Shown here piece after piece: positions 1 through 10,726 of a DNA stretch of 64,000 nt. The first letter of the stretch is position 1. Every line of letters starts with the position of its first letter. The DNA comes from Galeruca laticollis (Eukaryota > Arthropoda > Insecta > Coleoptera > Chrysomelidae). Both the position numbers and the translations under genes were made by a program. The DNA lies in contig OY998175.1 in the NCBI GenBank assembly GCA_963921935.1, positions 174,131,262-174,195,261 of the forward strand, read 5' to 3'. The notes beneath the pieces were generated by a model. The model searched no databases. It was not told the DNA's origin and saw only the letters and a program-made list of their open reading frames with translations.

Positions 1-1
1 G

Positions 2-154
2 AAAAACCACCTGATTCGAAATAAGGAACAGGTAAGAAAATACACGCTTCCTGTTCTACCTTATATTAAAAAAAGTTGCCAAGCAGCGGGAAAGGTACAC
101 AAAACCATACACGTGATGCTACGTTCCTCAGTCCTACTTGGCAGCCAGTGAATA
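2..154 (+). pseudogene. Possible Penelope-like element (PLE) linker fragment
   Basis: One frame stays open from the window edge to a TGA at 152-154. It reads through a segment containing TLPVLPYIKK and HVMLRSSVLLG. This resembles the LPY...SEKI...FRSS linker that lies between the reverse transcriptase and the GIY-YIG nuclease in PLEs, which occur elsewhere in the window. The piece is short and cut by the edge, so the assignment is an inference from pattern only. It could be chance. Confidence 0.25.
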
Positions 155-746
155 AATAAAAATACTAAACTGGACAATTCCTCGTTCAGAGGTCCAGATA
201 GAGAATATACAATGTAAACTTCGTAATCTAAGTGTCTCTTAGATACAAAACAGTTATAAACATTAATTAAATAGAAAATAAGTTTGGCTGAGTATGTGGC
301 AACCCTGCTGATGCCAGGAGAATTAATACGGCTGTTTATCACAAATAATAAATGTTATTAAAATGTGTTGACTTACAACCTTGCACAACAGTACCGTTGC
401 GATCAAAGTAACAAATAAAACTTATAACTACATATTAATTACAAAAGTATCGATAATCGATGCGACGACACTCACACCGATTTTAAAGAAATTGAGAGCG
501 ACTGCTCAGTGAGAGATAAAATTTACTTCTACTTTTAGAAAAATGAAATAAGGGTTCGCCATGTTTGGCCGGGTAAAACAGATTGCTTTAAAGCGGTGGC
601 GTATTACGATTTGAAAGGAACCACTATGTTTAAACGGTTGTTTGAACAATAGTTTTATTATAAAAACGAAATACAATATCTCTCCTATAAAAAAGGTAAC
701 TGAAATAGTAGCATTCGCGTGAAAAATATTTTAAAAAACTCAAAAC
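155..746. other. No recognisable gene
   Basis: AT-rich sequence with only short open frames and no motif I recognise. It may hold the lost 3' end of the neighbouring piggyBac relic, but I could not find a terminal repeat matching the one near 2641. Confidence 0.4.
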
Positions 747-2370
747 TTACATAAAAACATATAAAACAAAACAGATTGCAAATATTATAAAACAAAGTAA
801 CGAAAAAACTATTACGCATGTTCGATGTCGATCTTTCCGTATTTTTTGTTGAGAACATACCTTGCAACGTTTCCTCTTAGTTCTTCCGTCGTTACCTTTC
901 GACGTAATTTTTGTCAGCACATGTCTCTTCCGCTTCGTTGATGAATTTGTTTTGGGTTCTTCTTCTATCTTTAGAACCCTACGCAAAACTGATAGTCGAA
1001 AATCGTATAGAGACATAGTATAGGAATTGAGGAGAATCAACTGGATATATTGGATTCCAAATTTTTTGTACAATCTTAAAGTTTTTCGTTGACTAGGGTA
1101 ATACGCATTTAGTGGATTCTGACGATCAACACCACCTATATGCTTATTATAATGAAAAATTGTAGCCGGTTTTGCTCTTTCTCGCCCTCTCATGTCAACA
1201 TACTCCACCATTTCTGCATTATGTTCGTTTGAAATGTATAACACCTCACGGTTATCACGCCATTTTCCAATTGTTACATTTTGACAATGTGACATGGTAA
1301 TCTCTCCTTTTTCCAATTTTTTGTTCAAAACATTCACATGATTATGTTTTCTTTTCACATTCAGGGTACCGATACAGTATGTTTGACGAATCTTTAGTTA
1401 CCGAGCCAATTTTAATGAGTTATAATAATTATCCATATACATGGAAGAGTCAAAATAATTTCTCGTTAATTCTAAAACGATCTCGAAACTCAACCAAACG
1501 AGCCCATTAGGTTCCGTCAACAGATACAGTTTGATACCATATTTGTGCCTTTGGTTTCTTATATATTGACGGAAAACTAACCGTCAACGAAATAAAACCA
1601 TTGATTCATCTAGAGATAGTTCTTTGCCTGGATAATAAATGGATTTCATCATATTATTAAAAAAATCCATCATTGGCCCAATTTTCTCTATGACATGGGT
1701 TTTTCGAAATATGCATTCATCTCATTATGACTAAGAAAATATCTCTGCCCATAAATGCCAAAAAACAAGTCAAATGAAATAACGGGGACTTCTTCCTATA
1801 GTATTGTATACGGTTAACTTATATAGTCCTCATATGCAGTACCAGACCTATAAAGGTTAGTAATTCATCTTTGTTGTTTTTCATCGGGTAATTCTGGAGT
1901 TTACTGTAGTTCCTTCCCCGCAAAAGATTTCTTCAGCATAGCGATTTGTTTCAGTTACGATCAACTTGAGTATTTCATTGTTCAATAGTAGTCGAAACTA
2001 TTCAATAGGTTTATTGCCTTCATGTATAGGTATTAGTAGTTGATTTCTTTTTGTAAATGGAAACGTTTTCATTCCGCCGGGACCATCAGACCACTTTGGT
2101 TCTAAAATGTTCTCTTGTTCTTTCCTTGCAACGCCTTGTACCGTCCTGAGCACTTCCTCAACTATTCCTACAAAAAGTTTATGATACGTATTATTAATAT
2201 TGTAAATATATCTACAATTTATTGTACTCGTGTTATTTACGTCACGTCCTCCTCCCAATCAGAATCCGAATCTATTTCAAAATTACCATCACTGGATTCG
2301 ACTACATCGTTATCATTCTCATCATCACTGTATTGTAAAGTAGCCAATAGCTCCTTCTCTGTTAGTATTT
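747..2370 (-). pseudogene. piggyBac-family transposase pseudogene
   Basis: Read on the minus strand this is a nearly full-length piggyBac (DDE_Tnp_1_7) transposase relic. An acidic N-terminus (about 2370-2230) is followed by a segment with VTETNRYAEEI (about 1940), then PGKELSLDESM (about 1610) and HKYGIKLYLLTE (about 1530), then MDNYYNSLKLAR (about 1430), IGGVDRQN (about 1140), and a C-terminal cysteine cluster CKVCSQQKIRKDRHRTC. The Asp residues in LDES, MDN and GGVD correspond to the catalytic triad of the family, so all three appear retained. The reading frame is broken by several stops, including TAA at 1398-1400 and a TGA just after LFR near 1590, and by frameshifts between about 1640 and 2000. 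The last 204 codons (1358-747) are open. It cannot encode an active enzyme. Confidence 0.85.
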
Positions 2371-2570
2371 TGGGTTTTTATAACTTAATTTAGGTTTTTT
2401 AATGTTAGAGGGACCTGGTTCAGTTCTATCCATCTCTATCTCGTAGTAAATAGCAGAATAGAATACTGCACAAATTTTTTACAATTTATAACATTTAATA
2501 CCACATTGACAAATACACGTGCGTTTAACATCTCAATGACCGTTTTCATGTAGGTATATCAGTCACGCCG

Positions 2571-2641
2571 TTCAGCGTCGTGCGCACTACGTTTTCAACC
2601 ACTATAATGCCGATCGGCGTCATGCGCACTGAACGTGTTAA
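2571..2641 (-). repeat. Candidate piggyBac terminal and subterminal repeats
   Basis: Upstream of the transposase relic, read on the minus strand, a TTAA (2638-2641) is followed by CACGTTCAGTGCGCATGACG. A second, related copy (GTGCGCACGACGCTGAACGGC) lies about 40 bp further in, as a direct repeat with a few differences. TTAA is the obligatory piggyBac target, so this is a plausible 5' terminus. No matching end was found beyond 747, so the pairing is unproven. Confidence 0.45.
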
Positions 2642-2794
2642 GATATATTAAGTTATTCATTTCTTGGTCTAGCCAAATATAATGATTAAACATCAGGTAG
2701 GCATCAAATGTAACTTCAATCATTCTGACGATGATATTTAATATCGAAACATTTGTAATATTTTTAACGTGTTTTCAATATATTGTAGAGTTAT

Positions 2795-2885
2795 ATAGAA
2801 AGAGTAAGTTTCATTTAAATCAGTAATGGGAGTAGATTCCACGAAGTGAGGGTCGAGACGGTTTATTTCGTTTATATTCATATTT
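2795..2885. repeat. Small dispersed repeat M, copy 1
   Basis: Contains AGTAGATTCCACGAAGTGAG followed by GGTCGAGAC, and a segment like AAGTTTCATTTAAAT. The same combination is found near 25,110-25,190 and, reverse-complemented, near 33,757-33,820. It therefore represents a small interspersed element present at least three times in 64 kb. It has no coding capacity. Confidence 0.6.
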
Positions 2886-3159
2886 AATTTGCAGCTTAAC
2901 AGTTTGTTATTTAATTTAATATCAAATTGTTTTCCAATACAGTTATCATAAACTTATATTGTGTTATGTGTGTATATTGACATTGTATGTGGGTGCCTTA
3001 TACTTAATACTAAGTAGTAGATGATCGTGAGTGAAATAGTTAACAAATCAGTCGTATAAGGTGACAGAGATTCCCAATACTCTCCGTAAGTATTTATCGA
3101 AGAGTGTTTCTCCTTTAACCAAACAAACTATTCGAAATTACATCTTCATTTAGTTAAAT

Positions 3160-3560
3160 TGTGAGAAATATGAAAAAGTTTCAAATAGGCCACAGCAATT
3201 ACCCTCCTAAAATTTAGCAAACTTCTATCTGAAGAGTTGACCAGTCTAAAGAAAATCCATCCATTTACGATAGCCATATCACTCATTCGAGTAAAAAGTA
3301 CCCAATACCACTTCTTTGCCCTATTTGGATATTATATTTACCAACATTCCAATCATGCTGATCCACTCCACCCATACGATAATTGTAGTTCTTCAGAACT
3401 CGTGGTTGAGGTATATTTTTATTTTCTTTTGCTTCTTCTATCCCATCGGGGTGCTTGAGACAGAGGCTCGATGCTATCATGATTTGTTGCAATAGTGACA
3501 TATTTATTGTCATTCCATTTCAAGATAAAAATTTCACCATTCTGTAATAAACACAAGATA
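3160..3560 (-). pseudogene. Second piggyBac transposase C-terminal fragment
   Basis: Minus-strand frames contain KWNDNKYVTIATNH, then YRMGGVDQHDWNVGKYNI, then, after a frameshift, MAIVNGWIFFRLV and LLNFRRVIAVAYL. In that order these match the last part of piggyBac transposases (the W-N-D strand, the GGVD-x-x-D catalytic region, and the NAW helix before the LxxFRxxIA motif). The sequence differs from the neighbouring relic at 747-2370, so it is a different piggyBac subfamily. At least two frameshifts and one stop are present. N-terminal parts and ends were not found. Confidence 0.75.
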
Positions 3561-4149
3561 TGACACAAATTCTAAAAACACCCTATATAGATAATTTCTT
3601 TTTTAATTCAAAATAGTTATTAAATTCTCGACCTCAACTAAAGTAAAAAACACAAACAAAACAAGGTTATCCAAACATATTAGATTATGAACAGGTCAGG
3701 TTTTGTTGACCACAAACATAAACAAATATGAATAATTCACTTTCATTGAAGGTGAACTCTAGAAATAAATATCAGAAAATTGGGGACAGTTAGGCAGTCA
3801 GTGAGAGATAGGTAATATCTCTCCCCTGGTGAGGCGAGTCTGAGTATTGACGGACCCTCACCCTCAAGAAGTAATAGTGTGAAAATGTATGTGACTAGTG
3901 GGATTTCCAAAACGTAAGTTTTTAAAAGTACATTTCATTTATTATATTGGGTATTGGATTGCGTTATTATATTTTTCTTTGACTTAACCGGGTATCCCAA
4001 GATAGTTAAGGGACCCTACAGTGAGTTTCAGTCATATCGAGTGTTCCTTATACATCAGCGCCCCTCATCTACTGTTAAGGCCTGAAATTGTAGAGGCATC
4101 TTATTTAGTTATATTCAGGGACCCCTTTTTCTGAAGGTGCATAGTGTTC

Positions 4150-4505
4150 CTTTTTCATCTGACTATTTTTGTTTTTGATAACTGCGTAGAGATATTTACG
4201 TTTTTACTTGCGATTGTACTCAATTCTATCTTAGAGACTTTTCCGCTGTACTCGAGATTTTATTTAACCCTATTTCAGAGCTATTTACGTTATACTAAGG
4301 ATTATAGTTAATCCTAGGTTAACATTTTTGATAATTGCGTAGAGATATTTACATTGCACTTGAGATTTATAATTAATCCTATTTCAGAGATATTTACATT
4401 GTGTACTTGCGAGATATTTACATTATACTAGAGATCATAGTTAATCCTAGGCTAAAGAATTGTGATAGACATTTATCCTATACTAGGAGTCACAGTCAGT
4501 CATAT
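4150..4505. repeat. Degenerate tandem repeat, unit about 50-60 bp
   Basis: The phrase GAGATATTTAC(G/A)TT, then ACT...GAGAT, then ATAGTTAATCCTAGG recurs at about 4190, 4270, 4340, 4385, 4410 and 4455 with drift and indels. It appears to be an old minisatellite, perhaps part of a retroelement LTR or UTR. No coding potential was seen. Confidence 0.55.
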
Positions 4506-4589
4506 CTTAATCTATTATTTTTCGAAGTTTATTTGACACAGTTTTGTTTTCCTTTGTAATATATGTTTATATATGTTTTAACCTTTCAA

Positions 4590-4880
4590 TTTTATCTCCA
4601 CAACCTCACTCCTCACCACCCCCATACCCGTCAAGTAGGATGGACCGGCTAACCCTGCACTACGAACTCGGGCTTGGCACACTGTATAAGCCCAAGGGGC
4701 CCCACGACGTCTTTGACCGCTCGAGCCTGGAACAACCCCCTCCCTCGAGGTAATCCCACAGGGAGAATTCCTGGTTCTACAATTTTTTTGTGCCGCAAGG
4801 CACGGGTGACAGCACGCTGCAACGATCTTGGAAGGAGAAGAAAGGAAAAAGAAATATAATAAATAAACGGATTCACTACA
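4590..4880. other. GC-rich block of unknown origin
   Basis: About 270 bp with clearly higher GC than the surroundings, containing CCCCATACCCGTCAAG, CACGACGTCTTTGACCGC and TGCCGCAAGGCACGGG. It ends in an A-rich stretch with AATAAATAAA. Open frames exist on both strands (for example 4649-4876 minus), but a short GC-rich block gives these for free. The composition jump suggests an inserted retroelement LTR/UTR or a SINE-like unit. I do not recognise the family. Confidence 0.4.
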
Positions 4881-5264
4881 CCGTCTGACAGCGGTGACCA
4901 AACGAAATTTTAGCACAAAGGAAATACCAGATTATTAGGCTGGTGAGAACGGCTAGCAAAGTTACAAGATCATTACAATTCGTATCCAATCTGTGATCAA
5001 AAGTTCCATGACGCTCTTTGGCTAAGCGCTTGGAGTCTTTTAGTCGATATTTTCCCAGTCTATCTTTAGCTATGACGGTTCCAAGTAATGTCGCACATTT
5101 TATCAGATTGGAATAAAATAAACTAATATACCAGAAATGCTAAATATATTGCATTGTTATTCCGGTGGCCTTGTATGTTCCAGTACTAACAACATTGCTT
5201 CCGATTCTAACGGAAATGCCGTAAAATTTTATTATGAAAATTGAAAATAACTTAAGTCCCATAT

Positions 5265-5740
5265 TCAGAAACATTCAACGTTATAAATGATTCTCATACG
5301 GACATTAATTTCCATTACCATAATAATCAGAGTACCTACATTGGAAATGATATCTCTGAAAATAGCAACTTTAGACCCAGAACACTTTGGAAGATTTTTA
5401 ATATGGGGTTTAATATATGGCTTCCACTTGACATAAATATTTGATGTCATCAACATCTGATTGTCAGATTTAACAGCACCTCTTGTAGAACCGGGAGGAA
5501 TGTTATTAGTACTTATCATACCTACATACGTATCATACTCCCGAAATGACGTAGAATAATAATATCGGATTTCTCGCACATACTTTCATTTCTTGTTAAA
5601 AAGGATAAAATATGCGACTCAAGAATCGCCAAAGATAAGTCAAGGATATGATAAATGTAACATAGTTTTTCATAGGATCCAAATTTGAAAAAAACATTTA
5701 TGGAGTTCCTTTCGTAATGACGAAGTTCGTTAAGCTTCAA
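5265..5740 (-). other. Two overlapping unrecognised minus-strand ORFs
   Basis: Two adjacent open frames (5740-5522 and 5579-5265) lie in different frames and could be pieces of one decayed gene. The translation includes GSYEKLCYIYHILDLSLAI and IYVKWKPYIKPHIKN. I see no catalytic motif, signal peptide or zinc finger. The opposite strand is also partly open, so these may be chance ORFs. No function is proposed. Confidence 0.15.
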
Positions 5741-5744
5741 ATTG

Positions 5745-7490
5745 AACCGGAAATGACAGTCAGATGTTCAAATACCTGAAATGTTCATCCCATGTACCCA
5801 TACAGTTCACCCAAGTTTCAAATCGACCGCTTATTTAATAACAAAATAACGGGCTGACTAGTAATTTCATTGGCAAACTATATATAAAGAGAAAATTTGT
5901 TTATTTGGAATATGTACTATTTATTTTTTGTACAAACCTTAAATAAGTCTCATTAAATATTTTTAATGTCTATTCTATTTAAAACGCACAATAGAGAGGA
6001 ACTTTAATGATGATACTGATCTGAAAACTTGTACACAGTCATGATGGATTCCGCACTACTTCATTATCTCTTTAGATTCCTTATTCTTTTGATATGATCT
6101 TCATTAGCGTTACACATAAGTCTAGCAATTCTAGTGAATTCAAGACTTATTTAAAAATTTCATGTTCGCACTTTTCTTTTTGAAATTCTGTTCCAAAGTT
6201 TGTCTTCAAAATTCAGAGCCTAACTTTTCAAGGGTTCCGAATTACTGAAGAGTATGAAAAAAAACTTCATCAACCTTACACGGCTTAATAGTGCATATTA
6301 AGGTAAGTTGATTTCAAGCGTCCTATTTTGGGCTCCAGTTCCCTCTGTAGGATTAATTGTATGTTGGTTTGCGACACCTTGTATAATGACATCACACCAG
6401 TAGAACCATTTGCACATGTTTAAGTTTGAAACATACCTTTCATTTTTGCACTGAACTGTTTGGAACCGGTGAAGTAGTTATGAACAGTCAGAGTTTTTTC
6501 CCAACACCAAACCACTATGATGTTGGGAAAAAGAACTCTATTGTATACATAGCTTTTATTGCTCTCTACAACTTTTATTTGAGACATCTTCTCCTTATAT
6601 CAAATAAGGATGCAACTATCGTCCATCCAGTTATCATTGATACACCCTGTATATGCTAGAGAGAGTTTCAACGTCTCCGAATTTTCATGAATTTTTGTGA
6701 AATTCAATATTCTAGGTCAACTACTAACAACCCACCTAGTAATCTGATTACATTAAGGTTATCGGAATTTTCACAAAAAAAATTGACTTATGGTATCTGC
6801 TACAGTGAAGTAGAAAAATATAGCCATTCTAAAATTAACCTGAAAATTAAGTAGTAATTTTACTTCATCTCGTGGTTTACGTTAGAAAATTCAATTAATT
6901 TTCCCCTTATTTACAGAAAATCAGAATTCTTTAGTTTGCTTTATCGCCAGAATTATTCATTTTTATCTCCAGTAATGTTTTATTTTACCTTAAACTCAGA
7001 TTTGAGTGAATTGTGGAACGAAAATATCATTTTTCAATTAATAACGGTAAATATTCTGCAGTAACTAACATCCTCCGCACTGTCAACAATGATATCAAAA
7101 AATTAAAACCAATGGAAATCATCAAATTCAATGTTAAATGCTCTCTATAACCAGAAGTAGGGTCGGCAACACTGCCAGGATGCCACTTTGCAAGAAAATA
7201 CATATATAGACGCCAAACTATACCGTTTTTCGATATGTATACTGACGGATGCCAACTTGTGCGTCAGATGTATATTAAGTATATAAGTGTTCTACTATAA
7301 CGCCGCGTACGGAAACTCTGTGAACCTTGGTGTTTAGGTTTATACAAAAACGACCAAAGTGACGTCCTGCTGATTTTATCAGCAATAGATTCCCAAGCAT
7401 TCACTGAACCGTTTGTGATATTTTGGAGCTCGATGCACTGTGACGTGCGCATATCGGTTGTCATAGTGCTACGGAAGCTACAGCTACCGC
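5745..7490. other. No recognisable gene; one small hairpin
   Basis: AT-rich sequence without supportable genes. The only structure noted is an imperfect hairpin at about 6490-6539, with AGAGTTTTTTCCCAACA paired to TGTTGGGAAAAAGAACTCT around a 14-nt loop. The ORFs at 6426-6659 and 7264-7464 show no recognisable motif. Confidence 0.35.
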
Positions 7491-7492
7491 GA

Positions 7493-7588
7493 CTTTAGAT
7501 TAGATTAGTGGGTATTGCACGCAAATAGAAGAAGGGGCTACTGAAAAGAGTAGTAACCGCAGACATGCACTATTCGTTCATCTATATT

Positions 7589-7590
<2 letters not shown>
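7493..7590. repeat. F1b fragment abutting (TA)n
   Basis: The segment GTGGGTATTGCACGCAAATA through AGTAACCGCAGACATGCA matches the same stretch of the F1b copies at 13,049-13,110 and 63,890-63,935. It then jumps to TATTCGTTCATCT, which is the family's end sequence in reverse orientation, and runs into the (TA)n. This makes it a rearranged, truncated F1 copy. Confidence 0.65.

Positions 7591-7591
<1 letters not shown>

Positions 7592-7643
<52 letters not shown>
7592..7643. repeat. (TA)n microsatellite 1
   Basis: Uninterrupted TA dinucleotides separating an F1b fragment on the left from an F1 foldback on the right. Confidence 0.98.
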
Positions 7644-7644
<1 letters not shown>

Positions 7645-8191
7645 CAACAGCGAAAATATTCATGGGTGATTCACGCAAAAAGAGAAGGAGCTACTGAAAC
7701 AGAGTGGTAACCGCGGACATGCATGTTTCTGGATCATTTGCCGTCTTCAGCACGGTATAACCAAATTTAGAAGCAAAGATGTTAATCGAAACATAGGAAA
7801 ACACAATACAACGGATTTCAACAGGGAAACCAAACGCTCGTTTGTACCTTAAATTGGAAGATCCCGAGTTTTCAGGACTATATGCGTCTCCGTGTCGATC
7901 TTGGTTGTTGTCCTGAAAACTCGGGGTCATCCAATTAAAGGCACAAATGAGCATTTGGGTTCCCTGTTGAAATCAGTTGTATTGTGTTTTCCCATGTTTC
8001 GATTAACATCTTTGCTCCCAAATTTCATATCCTTATTTGGTTATACCGTGCTGAAGACGGCAAAAGCGCCAGAAACATGCATATCCGCGGTTACCACTCT
8101 GTTTCAGTAGCCCCTTTTCTTTTTTCGTGAATTACCCATGAATCTCTTTGTTGTTGTTGTTTACATATCACGCGCTATTCCTACATCTTCT
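7644..8191. mobile_element. F1 foldback element, copy A
   Basis: A long inverted repeat. The left arm (about 7660-7878, TTCATGGGTGATTCACGC ... TTTTCAGGAC) is mirrored by a right arm (about 7910-8140, GTCCTGAAAAC ... GAATTACCCATGAA) around a 31-bp spacer. The right side ends in ATATCACGCGCTATTCCTAC and runs into the next (TA)n. The arms are imperfect copies, so this is an older unit than the one at 15.6-16.5 kb. The ORFs inside (7691-7954 minus and 7892-8110 plus) are mirror translations of the arms and are not believed to be proteins. No transposase is encoded, so mobility would depend on another element. Confidence 0.75.
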
Positions 8192-8199
8192 TTATATAC

Positions 8200-8201
<2 letters not shown>

Positions 8202-8259
<58 letters not shown>
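8202..8259. repeat. (TA)n microsatellite 2
   Basis: TA tract joining the right end of F1 copy A to the truncated 5' end of the Dong/R4-like LINE. It begins with two variant units (CATATATAAATA). Confidence 0.98.
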
Positions 8260-8262
<3 letters not shown>

Positions 8263-9371
8263 GACCCTAAGGACCAAAAATGGCATGCTGCACCCTAACT
8301 CAGCTATCGAGCGCATATATTTGCCACGATTAGAGGGAGGACGAGGACTAACTAGCCTGGTGGCGGCCAATCTGGAAGAAAGGGAAGAATTAATAAAATA
8401 CTTCCGAAATACAAACTCACCAGTTCATAAAAGAGTAGCGGTATGGGACAAAAAAATCACAGCCCTTAACCTTGCTAATCCTGCGCCTCCTGAAACAGAG
8501 AACCAATTAGAACAAATGAGAATAAGTTGGCAAGGAAAGCACTACACGGAAGGTTTTACACTTCTCTACATCAAACAGAAGAAGATATGAAAGCATCCAA
8601 TACTTAGCTAGTGGCAGGATACCTCTTCCCGGAAACCGAAGGAAAAATGTTGGCGATACAGGATCAAGTCATTAGAACCCGAATGTACTCCAAACACATA
8701 TTAAAACAACAAGTTGAGACTACCAAATGTAGACTGTGTAACACTAGCGAAGAGACCATTCAACATTTGTCATCTGGCTGCACAACAATTGCTGCTACCA
8801 GATACCTGGAATGACACAATAATATGGGCAAAGTCGTTCACCAATTAATATGCCTGCAAAGAGGTCTGTCGAATCATTTTACCGCACACCACAAATATGT
8901 GCCGCAACCCGTACTTCAAAACAACACCGTGAAAATTTACTGGGATTTCACAGTTGTTACAGATAGACCTGTGGAGCACAACCGGCCGGACATGGTTATT
9001 TGGGATGAAAGTGATAACACAGCCATCATAATTGACTTCGCAGTGCCGCAGGACTACAATATATCTAAAGCATATGCCGAAAAAATAACTAAATATGGAG
9101 CGCTTGCACAAGAGATGAAATTGATTCGGAACTTGGAGAAGGTAACAATAGTCCCTTTAATAATAAGCGCAAACGGCCTTGTGCATATAAAAACAGTACG
9201 ACACATAAAAGAACTGAACTTACCTAAAAACACCGTAATGTGGATGCAAAAGGCCGTAATACTTGGAACTGTTGTAATCATCCGGCGGATCATCTCCCCC
9301 TATTGACAATGGTAGTTCCCTAGGCTGCGTAGTGGCCCGGACATTATCAAATACCCCCGAAAAGGGGTGGG

Positions 9372-9373
<2 letters not shown>
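8260..9373 (+). pseudogene. Dong/R4-clade LINE, 5'-truncated, in (TA)n
   Basis: This encodes only the C-terminal part of a non-LTR retrotransposon polyprotein. A post-RT segment (HPNSAIERIYLPRLEGGRG, about 8290-8345) is followed by GYLFPETEGKMLAIQDQ, then a C-x2-C-x8-H-x4-C knuckle (CRLCNTSEETIQHLSSGC, about 8735-8790). Next comes a restriction-like endonuclease region with RPDMVIWD, then IIDFAVPQDYN, then EKITKYGALAQEM (about 8985-9115). This arrangement is that of the R2/R4 type of LINE, and Dong-like R4 elements are known to use simple-repeat targets. Decay: a frameshift near 8535, TAG at 8605-8607, and TGA at 8812-8814 where RYLE-stop-HNN suggests an ancestral CGA. The 3' UTR ends GAAAAGGGGTGGGAAA directly into (TA)n, so both ends lie in TA repeats. 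Confidence 0.8.

Positions 9374-9444
<71 letters not shown>
9374..9444. repeat. (TA)n microsatellite 3
   Basis: TA tract at the 3' end of the Dong/R4-like LINE, with one TG variant unit near 9427. Confidence 0.98.
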
Positions 9445-9812
9445 ATAAATTTCGGTTTTCTACTGCACCTCCGTTTTAGACAAAATTTCAATAATTTCCA
9501 CATATTTTTATTATGGAATTTCAATTTATTTTATATATGGAACGGATATTTTATTGGGGATGTGGCAATAAGACACCAGAGTAAACTCTTTCAGATATTT
9601 ATTCCCGTGCTTTCGAATAACTGTTATTCATTTTTAAGGGATAAAATCTATGGATAATTTTGATAATGCTTTACAATTTCATAATAAATTCTTTTAAACT
9701 TTCATCAACGAAAATCTCTAAAAACAATATTGTATTGTATAAAGAAGTTTTTATTATAAAAAGAGAAAATTATAAAAAAGAACAAAAGAAATAATTATCG
9801 TTTTAATTAATT

Positions 9813-10239
9813 GTGAGAAAGAAAAATGTGTTAGTTTATTCTAAGCTTTCGATAATTTATTTTTATCAGTTTCAAAGAATCTACAAGAAATAAATAAGAT
9901 ATAAATTTAAAATAAGTTTTAAAGTATAAATATTTTTTACTCACACTAATCGAAGATGTATAATGTATAATATTTATTTAAGTGGATAAAATGAAAATAT
10001 GCCAAATTAAATCTCTTTTATGTATATAATCAATAATTTTGGAAGTAAAACAATAATGTTTCTTCATTTAATTGAATATTATACATTTGTAAATATCCTC
10101 GATTAGTGTAAGTAAAGAATATTTTTAACTTAAAACTTATTTTAAATTTAAATAATATTTATTTCTTGTAGATTCATGGAGAATGATAAAATAAATTGTC
10201 GAAAGTTTAGAATAAAGTAAACAGAATTTTCTTTCTCAC
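9813..10239. mobile_element. AT-rich foldback element
   Basis: The arm beginning GTGAGAAAGAAAA at 9813 is mirrored by TTTTCTTTCTCAC ending at 10,239. Matching continues inward for about 170 bp (TTTATTCTAAGCTTTCGA, GAATCTACAAGAAATAAAT, ACACTAATCGA and their complements), with scattered mismatches and a central spacer of about 60 bp near 10,030. There is no ORF. It lies inside the module bounded by (TA)n tracts 3 and 4. It could be a MITE with very long TIRs. Confidence 0.7.
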
Positions 10240-10302
10240 GTTGCCGCTATTCCCAATAAAACGTTTACCCTATCTAGTTTCGGTAACGAAGCACTTTCTC
10301 CT

Positions 10303-10325
10303 GTATATATATATATATATATATA
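10303..10325. repeat. (TA)n microsatellite 4
   Basis: Short TA tract immediately left of the palindromic mariner-bearing element, whose left tip reads CAGGGTGTACC. Confidence 0.95.
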
Positions 10326-10726
10326 CAGGGTGTACCAATCTTACGACAAACTTCGGTATATGGGTTATTCTAAGAGATGTCAAAAAATAAAAATAATTGG
10401 TTTCTTTAAGGCCCATATTTTGAAATTATCTGGAACTATACAGTGTTGCAAAACTCCGTTACACACCTAACATATGATTTTTTAAATGAGAACCCCAGTA
10501 TATTATACCAAGTTCGGATTGCTCACATTTTTTTGAAGCTTTTGATAAGAGGTTTTGCTACGTTATACAGAGTCCTTCAAAAGGTATGGACACATTTATG
10601 TCGAAATCGTAGGTAAATCAACGCTCTGTAGCTTATTGTACGTTGAAAAAAAATGTATTTCCCCTAACAGGGTTTCGTAATATGATGCAATATTCTATCA
10701 AATTTTAATTATTTTACTTTTTGAAT

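Noticed and set aside
9367..9524. ORFs rich in Ile-Tyr repeats at (TA)n tracts (also near 8,161, 13,100, 15,482, 57,300 and 63,400)
   Set aside because: They are translations of TA dinucleotide repeats.
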